A stretch of DNA of 39,876 nt from a virus, in IMG/VR virus record IMGVR_UViG_3300035183_000595, positions 1 to 39,876 of that record; one strand, 5' to 3'. Each line of letters opens with the position of its first letter. Within the stretch, counting starts at the first letter, position 1. A program made the translations under genes and the position numbers. Shown in pieces: positions 25,796 through 33,356 of the stretch. The notes beneath the pieces were generated by a model. It did no database searches. It saw nothing but the letters and a program-made list of their open reading frames with translations, and had not been told where the DNA came from.

Positions 25796-26225
25796 CGCCG
25801 TTCACCACTTCTTGCACGATGCCGGCGAAGCCGGCCTTCGTCTCGTTGATCGCCTCGTCGGCCCAGCCGGCCGGCGCCTGGCTGCTGCTGCCTTGCACCA
25901 GAAACGGGATGTGCTGGACGTTGTTCGTGATGAAGTACACGCGCGCCGGGTCGCTGGACGGCGCGAAGCGCGGCGGCTGCGGCGGCGGCGTGGGGTTGGT
26001 GCAGCGGCCTTCGTCGTCGCGCTGCACCTGCGACGGCCGCGCGGCGGCCTCCAGGTTGATGCGGTCCACCGAGCCCTTCCAGCTGGCGCGCGCCTGCCCG
26101 GTGTCCACCGGCGTGCGCAGCATCAGCCGCGTCCACACGTCGAACGCCATGGCGCGCTTCACTGCGTCGATGCGGCGCACCACGCGCTCGCGAAACGCGG
26201 CGATCTGCTCGTTGCGGATGGCCAT
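25782..26225 (-). CDS. HK97 gp10-like connector / tail-completion protein
   Basis: A 147-residue protein with the HK97 gp10-type hallmark: an N-terminal helix (RERVVRRIDAVKRAMAFDVW), then TPVDTGQARASWKG (about 38-51), and a later FITNNVQHIPFLVQG strand-helix (about 98-112). Proteins of this kind join the filled head to the tail. A Pro-rich, probably flexible loop (NPTPPPQPPRF) lies between. The ATG at 26225 is chosen; the in-frame ATG at 26300 lies inside the previous gene. Confidence 0.8.
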   Translation of the reverse strand: MAIRNEQIAAFRERVVRRIDAVKRAMAFDVWTRLMLRTPVDTGQARASWKGSVDRINLEAAARPSQVQRDDEGRCTNPTPPPQPPRFAPSSDPARVYFITNNVQHIPFLVQGSSSQAPAGWADEAINETKAGFAGIVQEVVNGDGGL

Positions 26226-26229
26226 GGCC

Positions 26230-26628
26230 TTACGGCACCGGCCAGGCGCGCGCGCTGTTGCGCACGCGCAGGTCCCATAGGGCGTGGGCGCCGCCCGCAT
26301 CGTTCACGCCCGCCACTTCCACCACCTGGCCGCTGGCGCGCCGCATCAGGTCGCCGGCCTTCGGCACCACCGCCAGGTCCAGCGCCGCCACCAGGCAGCG
26401 GTCCTCGTCCGGCGCCACCTCCAGCCGCGCGCGCTCGCTCTCGGTGTAGTCCACGAACGCGGCCGTGCCGGCGACCGGCGTGCTGGCGCCGATGTCGTCC
26501 GGGACGCCGGTGCCGGCGTTGAGCGTCGGCGCGTCCAGCGTCTGCAGGTAGTCCACCGCCTCGAACATGTTGCCGAAGGACTGCCGCGCCGTCTGCGCCA
26601 GCGTCTGGAAGGTTTCGCGCAGGCCCAT
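26230..26628 (-). CDS. Head-closure / head-tail joining protein
   Basis: A 132-residue protein between the adaptor-like gene and the gp10-like gene, the slot for the head-closure (stopper) protein. It has an N-terminal helix (GLRETFQTLAQTARQSFG), then a beta-rich body with LVAALDLAVVPKAGDLMRR and VVEVAGVNDAGGAHALWDL. The stopper fold has similar strands, but no diagnostic motif is visible, so the call rests on order. It begins two bases after the adaptor gene ends. Confidence 0.6.
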   Translation of the reverse strand: MGLRETFQTLAQTARQSFGNMFEAVDYLQTLDAPTLNAGTGVPDDIGASTPVAGTAAFVDYTESERARLEVAPDEDRCLVAALDLAVVPKAGDLMRRASGQVVEVAGVNDAGGAHALWDLRVRNSARAWPVP

Positions 26629-26630
26629 CG

Positions 26631-27185
26631 CTACACCCGCACCGCCGCGATGGTGCCGCCTTGCACGCCGCCGCGCGCCAGCGCGAAGCCGATGATGTCC
26701 ATGACCTCGCGCGGCACCACCTCGTCACGGTCGCCGGCGACGGCCGCCTGGTCGTAGCTGACCGACATGGGGCCGAGGGTCAGCGACGAGATGCCGGCAC
26801 TGTCCGGCCGCGCGGTCGGGTCGCGCCCCAGCAGCAGCAGCGCGCCCACGGCCGTGGCCTCCTTGGCGAAGTCCGGCACGGCGTCGCTGGGGTAGTAGCC
26901 GGGGTCGCCGGGCTGGAACTGGCTGCCGGCCACCAGCTCGCGCTTCGGCAGCCAGGCGCGCGGGAAGCACAGCGCCTGGTCGTCCTTCACGCGGTAGCCC
27001 TGCCACACCAGCCGCGTCAGCATGCGGCTCATCCAGGCCAGCGCCGCCTCCTGCTTGGCGGCGTTGGCCGGGTTGGTCCAGGCGTCGCTGTACAGGCGCA
27101 GCGCCAGGATGGTGGTGGCGTCCGCGACGCTGACCAGCGACTGCGCGTTGGCCAGGCCGGTGCCGTCCTCGACGATCAGTGCCAT
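26631..27185 (-). CDS. Head-tail adaptor-like protein (phage DnaT-like family)
   Basis: A 184-residue protein starting MALIVEDGTGLANAQSLVSV, the signature N-terminus of a large family often labelled DnaT-like ssDNA-binding in phage annotations. In this place (between head and tail genes) it is more likely the head-tail adaptor bound to the portal. The helical middle (AALAWMSRMLTRLVWQGYRV) and the conserved LCFPRAWLPKRE are also family-like. CAGGGGG lies a few bases before the ATG. Confidence 0.78.
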   Translation of the reverse strand: MALIVEDGTGLANAQSLVSVADATTILALRLYSDAWTNPANAAKQEAALAWMSRMLTRLVWQGYRVKDDQALCFPRAWLPKRELVAGSQFQPGDPGYYPSDAVPDFAKEATAVGALLLLGRDPTARPDSAGISSLTLGPMSVSYDQAAVAGDRDEVVPREVMDIIGFALARGGVQGGTIAAVRV

Positions 27186-27230
27186 GGCGCCCCCTGTATC
27201 AGCGAGGCGCCAGGCAGCGCGAGCGTCGCG

Positions 27231-27956
27231 CTACGGCGCCTTGCGACCGCCGCCGCCGGATCGGCCACCGCCGCCAGGCGCAGATGCGGCTGCATTGTTG
27301 CCCTCCTGCACGGTCGCGGCAGTGGCACCCGGCCCGGTTGCCGTGGTCTGCGGCGCCGCCTCCTGCGCAGGCGCGGCCGGCGGCGGCGGTGCGCTGGCAC
27401 CGGCCACCGGCGCGCTCTCAGGCGCGACGCCAAAGGTCGTCACTTCCAGGTTGGCCGAGGGCTGGATGGCCGGCACCGCCGCGCCGCCGCCCGGCTGCTG
27501 CTGCCCCATGCTCGCCACCACGGCCGCTTCCGCCGCCGCGTCGCGCACGGTCACCTGCTGGCGCCACTCCTCCTGGGAGGGCGCGTTGATCGCGTCGGCC
27601 ACGGTGTCCGGCACCACGCAGAGCCGCGCCTGCGGCGCGATGCGCTGGTAGGTGGCGATGATGAACGGCTGGTTGGCGCGCACGTACACGGCGACGGCCG
27701 CCGCCACCGCCGTGTCGGCGTTGAACAGACGCGGGTTGCAATGCCGCACCGGCATGCCAGGCCACCGGCCCGCCGCGTCCTGCACGCAGCGCGCCCGCAG
27801 TCCCGCCTCCTCGTTGTTCGTGTAGATCACGACCATCGCGGCGGTCAGGACTGCGGTGGGCGCCGGTGGCGCTGCCGGCATCGCGCCCACCGATACGTCT
27901 ACGGTGGCGCCAGGCAGTGCCGCCGGTGCCCCTGCGGCTGCGAACAGGTCAGACAT
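27231..27956 (-). CDS. Hypothetical head-module protein, Ala/Pro/Gly-rich tail
   Basis: Not recognised. The 241-residue protein has an ordered-looking middle (AMVVIYTNNEEAGLRARCVQ to PDTVADAINAPSQEEW, about 40-125) and a low-complexity C-terminus of Ala, Pro and Gly ending GGGGRSGGGGRKAP. GGAGGAT lies 8 bases before the ATG at 27956. It lies just after the major capsid gene, where head decoration or neck proteins are often encoded; a decoration role is a guess. Confidence 0.7.
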   Translation of the reverse strand: MSDLFAAAGAPAALPGATVDVSVGAMPAAPPAPTAVLTAAMVVIYTNNEEAGLRARCVQDAAGRWPGMPVRHCNPRLFNADTAVAAAVAVYVRANQPFIIATYQRIAPQARLCVVPDTVADAINAPSQEEWRQQVTVRDAAAEAAVVASMGQQQPGGGAAVPAIQPSANLEVTTFGVAPESAPVAGASAPPPPAAPAQEAAPQTTATGPGATAATVQEGNNAAASAPGGGGRSGGGGRKAP

Positions 27957-27987
27957 GCGGTCGATCCTCCAGCTGCGCTGCGGCGGC

Positions 27988-28974
27988 TTACGTGGTGGTG
28001 ATGCGGATGCCGGCGAGCAGCTTGTTGTCGTGCGACACCTTGGTCCAGTTGCCGCTCGACCCCAGCGTGCTGTCGTCGGGGTTCTCGCCACCGCCGCCGA
28101 TGTTGTACTTGTAGCCGCGGACGCGGACGTTGAAGGCGTACTCGCCCTGGATCCGGGTCATCAGGTTCTCGTACCCGGTCAGGTCCTGCGCCATGATGTC
28201 GCGGCTCTCCGACTCGAGGATCACCACGCCGTTCTCGACCAGGCCGAGCGTGCGATACAGCGGCGTGGTGCCGGCGACCACCAGCTGGTCGCTGTCCACC
28301 ACCACGATCGGGCGGTTGAACGTGGCGATGTTGCCGGTCTGGATGGTGATGCCGGCGACCTCGAACACCTTGTCGGTGATGGCCTGCTTCATCAGGTCGT
28401 AGTACGGCTTCGAGTGCATGACGAAGCAGCGCACGGCGTTGGCCGCATCGCCGCGCTTGGACAGGCCGGTGACGAGCACCGTGTGCGTCATCGTCGGCCC
28501 GTTCGGCAGGCTGCCGCCGCTCACGTCGGCGTTGAGCGCCGCGACGCCGGCCAGGGCCGCGTCCACGGCGTTGATGGCGGTGTTCACGTAGTCCACCATC
28601 GCGGCCTTGCCGGTCTGTTCGCCGAGCATGAGGCTGAACAGCTGCGGGTCCTGCGCGATCTTCTTGAAGGCGTCGCGCGTGTTGGTGACCGGACCGATGC
28701 GGCGGTTCAGCTTCACGCTGATGAACTCGTCCATGGTCATGCCGGCATCGCTGACCGTGGACACGCTGGTGGTGACGCGGCGGTTGATCAGGCCGCTGAC
28801 CACCTCGAAGAACGACTCCTTCTCGTAATCGCCCTTCTTGCCTTCGGTGACCAGGCGCATGCAGTTGTTCGACGCCTGGTTGAACACCTCGGTGTTCATC
28901 TGGAGCACCTCGGTCATCCCCGAGAAGAACTGCTCGTCGTAGATGACGAAGTCGCTCTTGGTGCTGGCAGACAT
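27988..28974 (-). CDS. Major capsid protein
   Basis: A 328-residue protein directly after the scaffold gene. Segments such as MSASTKSDFVIYDEQFFSGM, TVSDAGMTMDEFISVKLNRR and the C-terminal GEYAFNVRVRGYKYNI match siphovirus capsid proteins, which normally adopt the HK97 fold and self-assemble around scaffold. GAGGA sits five bases before the ATG. No protease domain is seen in or beside it, so maturation may rely on a scaffold that leaves without cleavage. Confidence 0.85.
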   Translation of the reverse strand: MSASTKSDFVIYDEQFFSGMTEVLQMNTEVFNQASNNCMRLVTEGKKGDYEKESFFEVVSGLINRRVTTSVSTVSDAGMTMDEFISVKLNRRIGPVTNTRDAFKKIAQDPQLFSLMLGEQTGKAAMVDYVNTAINAVDAALAGVAALNADVSGGSLPNGPTMTHTVLVTGLSKRGDAANAVRCFVMHSKPYYDLMKQAITDKVFEVAGITIQTGNIATFNRPIVVVDSDQLVVAGTTPLYRTLGLVENGVVILESESRDIMAQDLTGYENLMTRIQGEYAFNVRVRGYKYNIGGGGENPDDSTLGSSGNWTKVSHDNKLLAGIRITTT

Positions 28975-29047
28975 GGGGTCCTCGTTCTCAGCGCGGCGCG
29001 GTAGTTAGCTCTCGCCGCCTCGGCCAGTGCGCCGCGTGCGTGCCTGG

Positions 29048-29863
29048 CTACAGAGGCAGCTGCTCGTATGCCTCGCGGCCGATCTCGCTGATGAGGTCGC
29101 TCTTTTGCTTCCTCGACAGCTGCGAACGCCGGATGCCTGCGAGACTGCCCGCCGTGCGAGCGCCGCCCGCCTGCGGGTTGGAGGCCCCACCTCCGCTGTT
29201 GGACACGAACAGGTGCTCGGCCTGCTTCTGCAGGTCCACGAACCACTCGTCCAACGAGAGCGGTTCGCCACCTTCTCCGCGCACCACCTGGCCGTCAGGC
29301 CCCAGCGGTGCCACCTTGCCTTCGCCGTTCACCTTGAACACCTTGGCGGCGCGCTCCAGCACGTCGGGCACGGCCGCCGGCCGCACGCCGTACTTCGCGC
29401 ATCCCGCCATCACGCGGCTCACCACCAGCTCCGTGTGGAGCGCGGTCCTGAGCTGCGTGTTCTCGGCGGTCAGCGTATCCTTCTCGCGCGTGAAGGCGTC
29501 GCGCATGCGGCGCGTCGCCTCCTCCTCGCGCTTGGCGATCAGCTTGTCCAGCTCGCCCTTGTCGATCAGCTCCTTGTCCTGCGCCTCTTTCCACTTGCTC
29601 ACGATGTCCTTGAGCGCGTTGGGGTCCTCGACCCCGAGGCTGGCCAGGAACTCCTCGCGCTGCCGCAGCTGCTCCTTCGCGCGGCGCCGCTCCTCCTTCT
29701 CCTCGTCCAGCGCGCGCTTGAGCGGCTTGGCGAAGGTGGTCTCCACCTCGTCGGCGTTCAGGTCCAGGTGGTACAGGCCGTCGTCCTTGCGAACGTAGAT
29801 GGCGCGGAGGGCTTCGCCTGCGGCGTCGTACTGCTCCTGCGTCAGCTTGAGTGCGATGGGCAT
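29048..29863 (-). CDS. Capsid scaffolding protein
   Basis: A 271-residue, highly charged helical protein with a strong coiled coil (DEEKEERRRAKEQLRQREEF, about 53-72, then a further heptad-like region to about 142) and a C-terminal basic segment (RRSQLSRKQKSDLISEIGRE) of the type that docks on capsid subunits. Its place before the major capsid gene agrees. A TTGACA element overlapping the stop of the upstream MuF-like gene lies 33 bases before this ATG. Confidence 0.83.
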   Translation of the reverse strand: MPIALKLTQEQYDAAGEALRAIYVRKDDGLYHLDLNADEVETTFAKPLKRALDEEKEERRRAKEQLRQREEFLASLGVEDPNALKDIVSKWKEAQDKELIDKGELDKLIAKREEEATRRMRDAFTREKDTLTAENTQLRTALHTELVVSRVMAGCAKYGVRPAAVPDVLERAAKVFKVNGEGKVAPLGPDGQVVRGEGGEPLSLDEWFVDLQKQAEHLFVSNSGGGASNPQAGGARTAGSLAGIRRSQLSRKQKSDLISEIGREAYEQLPL

Positions 29864-29896
29864 ATTGAGCGCCCTCTACTCGCCACCGCAGCAGTG

Positions 29897-29902
29897 TGTC
29901 AA
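29897..29902 (-). promoter_or_regulatory. TTGACA element before scaffold gene
   Basis: TTGACA on the minus strand matches the sigma70-type -35 consensus. It overlaps the MuF stop codon and lies 33 bases before the scaffold ATG. The bases at a 16-18 spacing (AGTAGAGG) are a poor -10. Two similar elements occur at 32634 and 34976. Confidence 0.4.
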
Positions 29903-30969
29903 GCGGCCAGGCCCAGCTCCTTCAAGGTCAGCGTGCGGCCGGACTGGTCCACCAGGTCGCGCAGCTTCAAGTCGCCGTCGCGCCACGCCTCGGCCTTGGT
30001 GCGGCCGATCATCTCGACCACCTGGTCGAACGGCTGGCCGCGCAGGAACTCGTCCATGGTGGTGCTCGCCGCGATCTGGCCGTTGATGCTGGCGCGCTTG
30101 CCTTCCGGCAACTGCACCAGGCGGTCCTTCTTGCGGCCAGTGATCTGCCGCAGGCTCTTGAGCACCGGGATGAGCACGGTGCGGCAGTTGAAGTGCCATG
30201 GCGGCGGCCCCGGATAGGCGTAGCTGACCGCGCTGTCCGGCAGCGCCGCGCCCGTCTCCAGGTTCCACGCGCCGCCGCTGCGCGCGATGCAGATCTCGCT
30301 GGTGCGGCCGTCGAACGTCACCAGCGCCTGGACGCCCCGGATGATGTCGCTGTTGGCCTGGAACACCGCCTCGTTGGTCTGGTTGTGCACGGCCAGCACG
30401 GCGGTGCGCGTGGTGGCCTCGGCCTCCCGCCGGCTGGCGCCGAGCGAGGCGAAGTTGGCACTGCGCCGGATCACGTCGATGCTGTCGCCGCGCAGGACGC
30501 CCATGCGCACCGCATCCATGAACCGGCGCTGCGCGTTGACGCCGACGCGGGACCAGTACTCGCTCGCCGGCGTGCCGTGGATCATGGTGTCCCCGACCAG
30601 GTTCTCCAGCACCTCGGTCGGCACGCGCGTGGTCATCACGTCTACGCCCAGCGCGCGATGCACCACGATGCGGCTATGGTCGGCCTCGATCTCGGCCAGC
30701 TCCAGCAGCTCGTCCTCCACGGCGCGTCGGGCGTTGCGGACGCCGGTGCGCAGCGTGGCGCTCACCTGCTTGTCCAGCGCCACCAGCCGCTTCTGGCGAT
30801 ACGACAGGCCGCTCACCGCCGTGGGGTCGAACTGCAGGAGGTCCCGCTGCAGCTGGTGGTGCAGGCGGTCCATCATGCCGCGCACCTTGCGGCGCAGGCC
30901 GGCCTCGTAGCGGAACAGGTAGATGGCGCGGCGGCTGTAGCCGGCGGCGATCTGGTCGGAGACGTTCAT
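29899..30969 (-). CDS. MuF-like minor head protein
   Basis: A 356-residue phage Mu F-like protein. The N-terminal 150 residues are helical (VRGMMDRLHHQLQRDLLQFD). Then comes TTRTAVLAVHNQTNEAVFQA (about 186-205), TFDGRTSEICIARSGG (about 218-233) and PPWHFNCRTVLIPV (about 256-269), with the Cys/His pattern of the family. Such proteins sit on the portal inside the capsid and are often ejected or help packaging. The order portal - (island) - MuF - scaffold - capsid is common in siphoviruses. Confidence 0.88.
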   Translation of the reverse strand: MNVSDQIAAGYSRRAIYLFRYEAGLRRKVRGMMDRLHHQLQRDLLQFDPTAVSGLSYRQKRLVALDKQVSATLRTGVRNARRAVEDELLELAEIEADHSRIVVHRALGVDVMTTRVPTEVLENLVGDTMIHGTPASEYWSRVGVNAQRRFMDAVRMGVLRGDSIDVIRRSANFASLGASRREAEATTRTAVLAVHNQTNEAVFQANSDIIRGVQALVTFDGRTSEICIARSGGAWNLETGAALPDSAVSYAYPGPPPWHFNCRTVLIPVLKSLRQITGRKKDRLVQLPEGKRASINGQIAASTTMDEFLRGQPFDQVVEMIGRTKAEAWRDGDLKLRDLVDQSGRTLTLKELGLAA

Positions 30970-31033
30970 GGCGCGGCGGCAGGCCCCAGGCCGCGCGTGA
31001 TCTGCACGACCAGCGGCGCCTGGCGGTGCGGCG

Positions 31034-31570
31034 CTACACGACCGGCAGCGGCTCCATCGCTGGCGCCTTGCTCTCGATCCAGTGCGCCACGGCCAGCAGG
31101 AAGGTCGCCCATGGGAAGTCCTGGCCGGGGTCTACCTTGCGGCCGTGCGGCGTGGCAACGGCGTCATGCCCGACGATGCGGTTGAGCGGGATGCCGTAGG
31201 TGACGCACCGCTCCGCGCACCATTGCGCCGCCGCCTGCAGCTGCGCGGGCGTGTATCGCGGCTCCGGCGTGCCGCCGTCCACGTCCACCAGCTCCACGCC
31301 GAGCGAGAAGGCGTTAACGGTGATCTCACCGTGCAGCTGCGCGGCGCCGGCATGCCACGCCGCCTGCGCGTCCGGCACCACGCGGTACACGGTGCCGTCG
31401 CGGTCGATCACCACGTGCGCGCTCACGCGCGACTCCGGCTTGCCGAACCACGCGAGCGAGCCGGCAACCTCGCGCGCGCCGGTGTCGTGGATGATGATGG
31501 CCGTGATGGCCTTGCCCTTGCGGCTGCTGCGGTGCGGCGAGCCGTAAGGCGATGGCAGCTCATGAACCAT
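31034..31570 (-). CDS. N-acetylmuramoyl-L-alanine amidase (endolysin)
   Basis: A 178-residue Amidase_2-type enzyme that cuts the bond between muramic acid and the peptide stem. Zinc ligands are visible as H28 (IIIHDTG), H135 (VGHDAV) and D147 (KVDPG), with AWHAG (71-75) and FSLGVELV (88-95) as the usual core strands. There is no signal peptide or wall-binding domain, so export would depend on a holin. Unusually it lies between the tRNA and the MuF-like gene, inside the head module. Confidence 0.88.
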   Translation of the reverse strand: MVHELPSPYGSPHRSSRKGKAITAIIIHDTGAREVAGSLAWFGKPESRVSAHVVIDRDGTVYRVVPDAQAAWHAGAAQLHGEITVNAFSLGVELVDVDGGTPEPRYTPAQLQAAAQWCAERCVTYGIPLNRIVGHDAVATPHGRKVDPGQDFPWATFLLAVAHWIESKAPAMEPLPVV

Positions 31571-31593
31571 GGTGGTCCTCCCTGGTGACGAGG

Positions 31594-31678
31594 TGGGTGC
31601 GGCAGGGATCGAACCTGCTTGCCTCGAAGGGCGCGGGGTTACAACCCGCCGGATGCCTCCACTGGCCCCAGCGCACCC
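31594..31678 (-). tRNA. tRNA-Tyr (GUA anticodon), class II
   Basis: The acceptor GGGTGCG (31678-31672) pairs with CGCACCC (31601-31595), and the discriminator is A (31594). The anticodon stem GCGGG/CCCGC (31649-31645 with 31637-31633) holds the loop TTGTAAC; the anticodon GTA is at 31642-31640. The T arm is GCAGG-TTCGATC-CCTGC. A 14-base variable region with a GCC/GGC stem fits bacterial tRNA-Tyr. The CCA end is not fully encoded (ACCT). The D stem is weak (G-T and G-A), and position 8 reads C rather than T, so loss of function is possible. Confidence 0.85.
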
Positions 31679-31706
31679 GTAGTCCTGGCGGCAGCGGCAC
31701 GGTGTT

Positions 31707-32333
31707 TCATGCCGGACCGCTCGGCGTGGCCCTGTCCCAGGATCTCCCTAGACACCATGCCGCGCCACTGCCGCCAAGGTCGCTCACTGCACGTCGAACC
31801 GCAGGCGCTCGTGCAGCTTGGCGCTCACGACGCGCTTGTACTGCTCGTCGTAGAACGTGACGCTGCGGGCGCGCTTGGCCAGGTCCTTCGCGCTGTGCTC
31901 CATCTCGATGGTCACAAGCACGGTGACCTTCTTGCGGCGCGGCGCCTTGGCCGGCTCCTTCCGCTTGGCCGGCTGGCGCGCGGCCTTCTTGCCTGCTGCC
32001 ATGGGTCCTCCTTCGGCTGCTGCCGCTGCTGTCTGCGGCGGCGGGTGGTGGTGGTGGTGACTTACGACACCGGCGTCGGCGTCGGCGTGGCGGCGCCGGC
32101 CGGACATCCGGGCAGTGACGCCACCTTGCAGACGGTGGCGCAGCCGCTGAGCGCGGCGGCCACCAGCATGGCGACAATGAGCGCGCGCATGGATAAACCC
32201 TCCCTTCCTGTGGGTCCACGGCCACCAGCAGCAGCACCACCACGAACAGCGCCACCACCACCAGGCACAGCAGGCCCAACGCGGCGGCACCGAACCACCA
32301 CAGCAGCCAGTCCAGCACGGCCACCAGCGTCAT
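31707..32333 (-). CDS. Membrane-anchored ORF overlapping a lipoprotein gene
   Basis: An ATG at 32333 overlaps the zinc-ribbon stop (ATGA) and opens MTLVAVLDWLLWWFGAAALG, then a Val/Leu-rich run: about 36 hydrophobic residues, one or two membrane spans. After VDPQEGRVYP the frame stays open to 31707 (208 aa) but is Arg/Pro-rich and runs out of frame through the lipoprotein and the small basic gene. The N-terminal part looks real; the true 3' end is unclear because all three minus frames are open here. A small holin or an Rz/Rz1-like nested pair are the options. Confidence 0.4.
   Translation of the reverse strand: MTLVAVLDWLLWWFGAAALGLLCLVVVALFVVVLLLVAVDPQEGRVYPCARSLSPCWWPPRSAAAPPSARWRHCPDVRPAPPRRRRRRCRKSPPPPPAAADSSGSSRRRTHGSRQEGRAPAGQAEGAGQGAAPQEGHRACDHRDGAQREGPGQARPQRHVLRRAVQARRERQAARAPAVRRAVSDLGGSGAAWCLGRSWDRATPSGPA
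31784..32002 (-). CDS. Small basic protein, 72 aa
   Basis: Not recognised. The product opens with a Lys/Arg/Pro/Ala-rich segment (KKAARQPAKRKEPAKAPRRK) and continues into a likely beta/alpha body (VTVLVTIEMEHSAKDLAKRA). GGAGG is a few bases upstream of the ATG at 32002. The basic arm suggests nucleic-acid or capsid binding; nothing else is visible. The region 31680-31783 between it and the tRNA holds no feature I can support. Confidence 0.65.
   Translation of the reverse strand: MAAGKKAARQPAKRKEPAKAPRRKKVTVLVTIEMEHSAKDLAKRARSVTFYDEQYKRVVSAKLHERLRFDVQ
32062..32190 (-). CDS. Tiny lipoprotein, possible o-spanin (Rz1-like)
   Basis: A 42-residue peptide with a lipoprotein signal: MRALIVAMLVAAALSGC, lipobox LSGC with Cys17. 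The mature part is only 26 residues and ends in TPTPTPVS, the short Pro-containing form seen in outer-membrane spanins. GGGAGG upstream of the ATG at 32190 supports it. It lies entirely inside the membrane-anchored ORF in another frame. If a spanin, it would imply a Gram-negative host. A decoy lipoprotein for superinfection exclusion is the alternative. Confidence 0.6.
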   Translation of the reverse strand: MRALIVAMLVAAALSGCATVCKVASLPGCPAGAATPTPTPVS

Positions 32334-32596
32334 GCCGCCGCCCGCTGCGCCGGCACGCGGCGCTCCATGGTGTCGAAGGTGCTGCGGCACCGTTGGCACT
32401 GGCGCGTGCGCTGCACGCCCCACGGCAGCGTCCGGTGCGCCACCACGTGCATCACCTCCGGCCCGCCGCAGGTGCCGCAGTCCCACACGTACGGCAGGAG
32501 GGCGCGCCGCACAGACGCGCCGTGGGCAGCGGCGTCAGCCGGGTCGGAGGGGATCGGCCTTGCCGGCTGAGTGTCTGTGCGGCGCGCGTCGCTCAT
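32330..32596 (-). CDS. Zinc-ribbon protein, 88 aa
   Basis: Two CxxC pairs (C40-GT-C43 and C67-QR-C70) about 24 residues apart form a zinc ribbon, a fold often used to bind nucleic acid or protein. The start at 32596 has no Shine-Dalgarno sequence but lies 37 bases after a TTGACA element, so it may be read from a near-leaderless mRNA. The stop overlaps the ATG of the membrane ORF. The exact role is unknown. Confidence 0.7.
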   Translation of the reverse strand: MSDARRTDTQPARPIPSDPADAAAHGASVRRALLPYVWDCGTCGGPEVMHVVAHRTLPWGVQRTRQCQRCRSTFDTMERRVPAQRAAA

Positions 32597-32620
32597 GCGA
32601 GTGCGCCACGCCCTATCCTA

Positions 32621-32639
32621 CTGCTGCAGCAGCTGTCAA
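32621..32639 (-). promoter_or_regulatory. TTGACA element with adjacent 12-base palindrome
   Basis: TTGACA (32639-32634, minus) is followed by the perfect palindrome CTGCTGCAGCAG (32632-32621) and then TAGGATAGGG. It lies in the 63-base gap before the zinc-ribbon gene. The -35 match is exact but the -10 (ATAGGG at 17-base spacing) is poor. The palindrome could be an operator. Confidence 0.45.
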
Positions 32640-32659
32640 CTGCCGTGGCGCGCGCGCCT

Positions 32660-33355
32660 TTAGCGGCCGATGCCGCCAAGCGCGCCGGTCGGTGCCGGCG
32701 TGTCCATGCTCGGGTAGTAGCGGCGCGGCTCCCACGGCATCTCGTGGTGCTGCGCGTTCCAGAGGAACGAGTTCACGCGGTCCTGCATCTGCAGCTCGTT
32801 GTCGATGAGCATCCAGATGGCGCGGAACTGCGTCTCGATCTCCTCCAGCTTCTGGCGCTGCGCGACCTGCTCGGTGCGCAGGTCGCGGCGGTCTGCCATG
32901 CTCTGTTCGTCGCGCGCCGCGCCGTCGCGGGCGATGGCATGCACCTCGTCCTGCAGCTGCCGCACGCCCTCTACGGCGGCGCGCTTGGCCTCGGCGCTCT
33001 CGCGCTCGGCGGTGGTGTTGATGTTGCTGATCCACATGTAGCCAGGCGACATCAGCGCCGCGATGACGCTGATGACCGTGACCAGCATGTGCCAGTCCAG
33101 CGACTGCGCCGGCGCCGGTGCCGGTGCCGCCGCCGACTGCGCCTGGCAGGCGTCCGCGCTCCGCTTCTCCTGCTGCTCGATGCTGCGGGTGATGGCCGTG
33201 CCCACGCGGTCCAGGCTCTCGGCCAGGCCACGGAAGCCGTCGCGCATGGCGAACTGGCTGCGCTCGATCGCCTCCAGGTTGCGCGACCCCTGGTCCTCGA
33301 TCGCGCGCAACAGTAGCTCGGTCTGCGGACTTCCCACGTTCCCCCCACGCGCCAT
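32660..33355 (-). CDS. Coiled-coil membrane protein
   Basis: A 231-residue protein with one likely membrane span at about 89-109 (HMLVTVISVIAALMSPGYMW), preceded by an Ala/Pro linker (AAAPAPAPAQS) and a helical N-terminal domain, and followed by a coiled coil about 112-190 (ESAEAKRAAVEGVRQLQDEV). The start at 33355 lies one base after the portal stop; longer in-frame starts are inside the portal gene. One span plus a coiled coil could fit an inner-membrane spanin, but the long N-terminal part is not usual, so I leave it open. Confidence 0.68.
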   Translation of the reverse strand: MARGGNVGSPQTELLLRAIEDQGSRNLEAIERSQFAMRDGFRGLAESLDRVGTAITRSIEQQEKRSADACQAQSAAAPAPAPAQSLDWHMLVTVISVIAALMSPGYMWISNINTTAERESAEAKRAAVEGVRQLQDEVHAIARDGAARDEQSMADRRDLRTEQVAQRQKLEEIETQFRAIWMLIDNELQMQDRVNSFLWNAQHHEMPWEPRRYYPSMDTPAPTGALGGIGR

Positions 33356-33356
33356 G

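Noticed and set aside
32660-33355. Inner-membrane spanin (Rz-like) identity for the coiled-coil membrane protein
   Set aside because: It has one span and a coiled coil, but about 88 residues precede the span and the gene is not next to the lipoprotein; evidence is too thin to name it.
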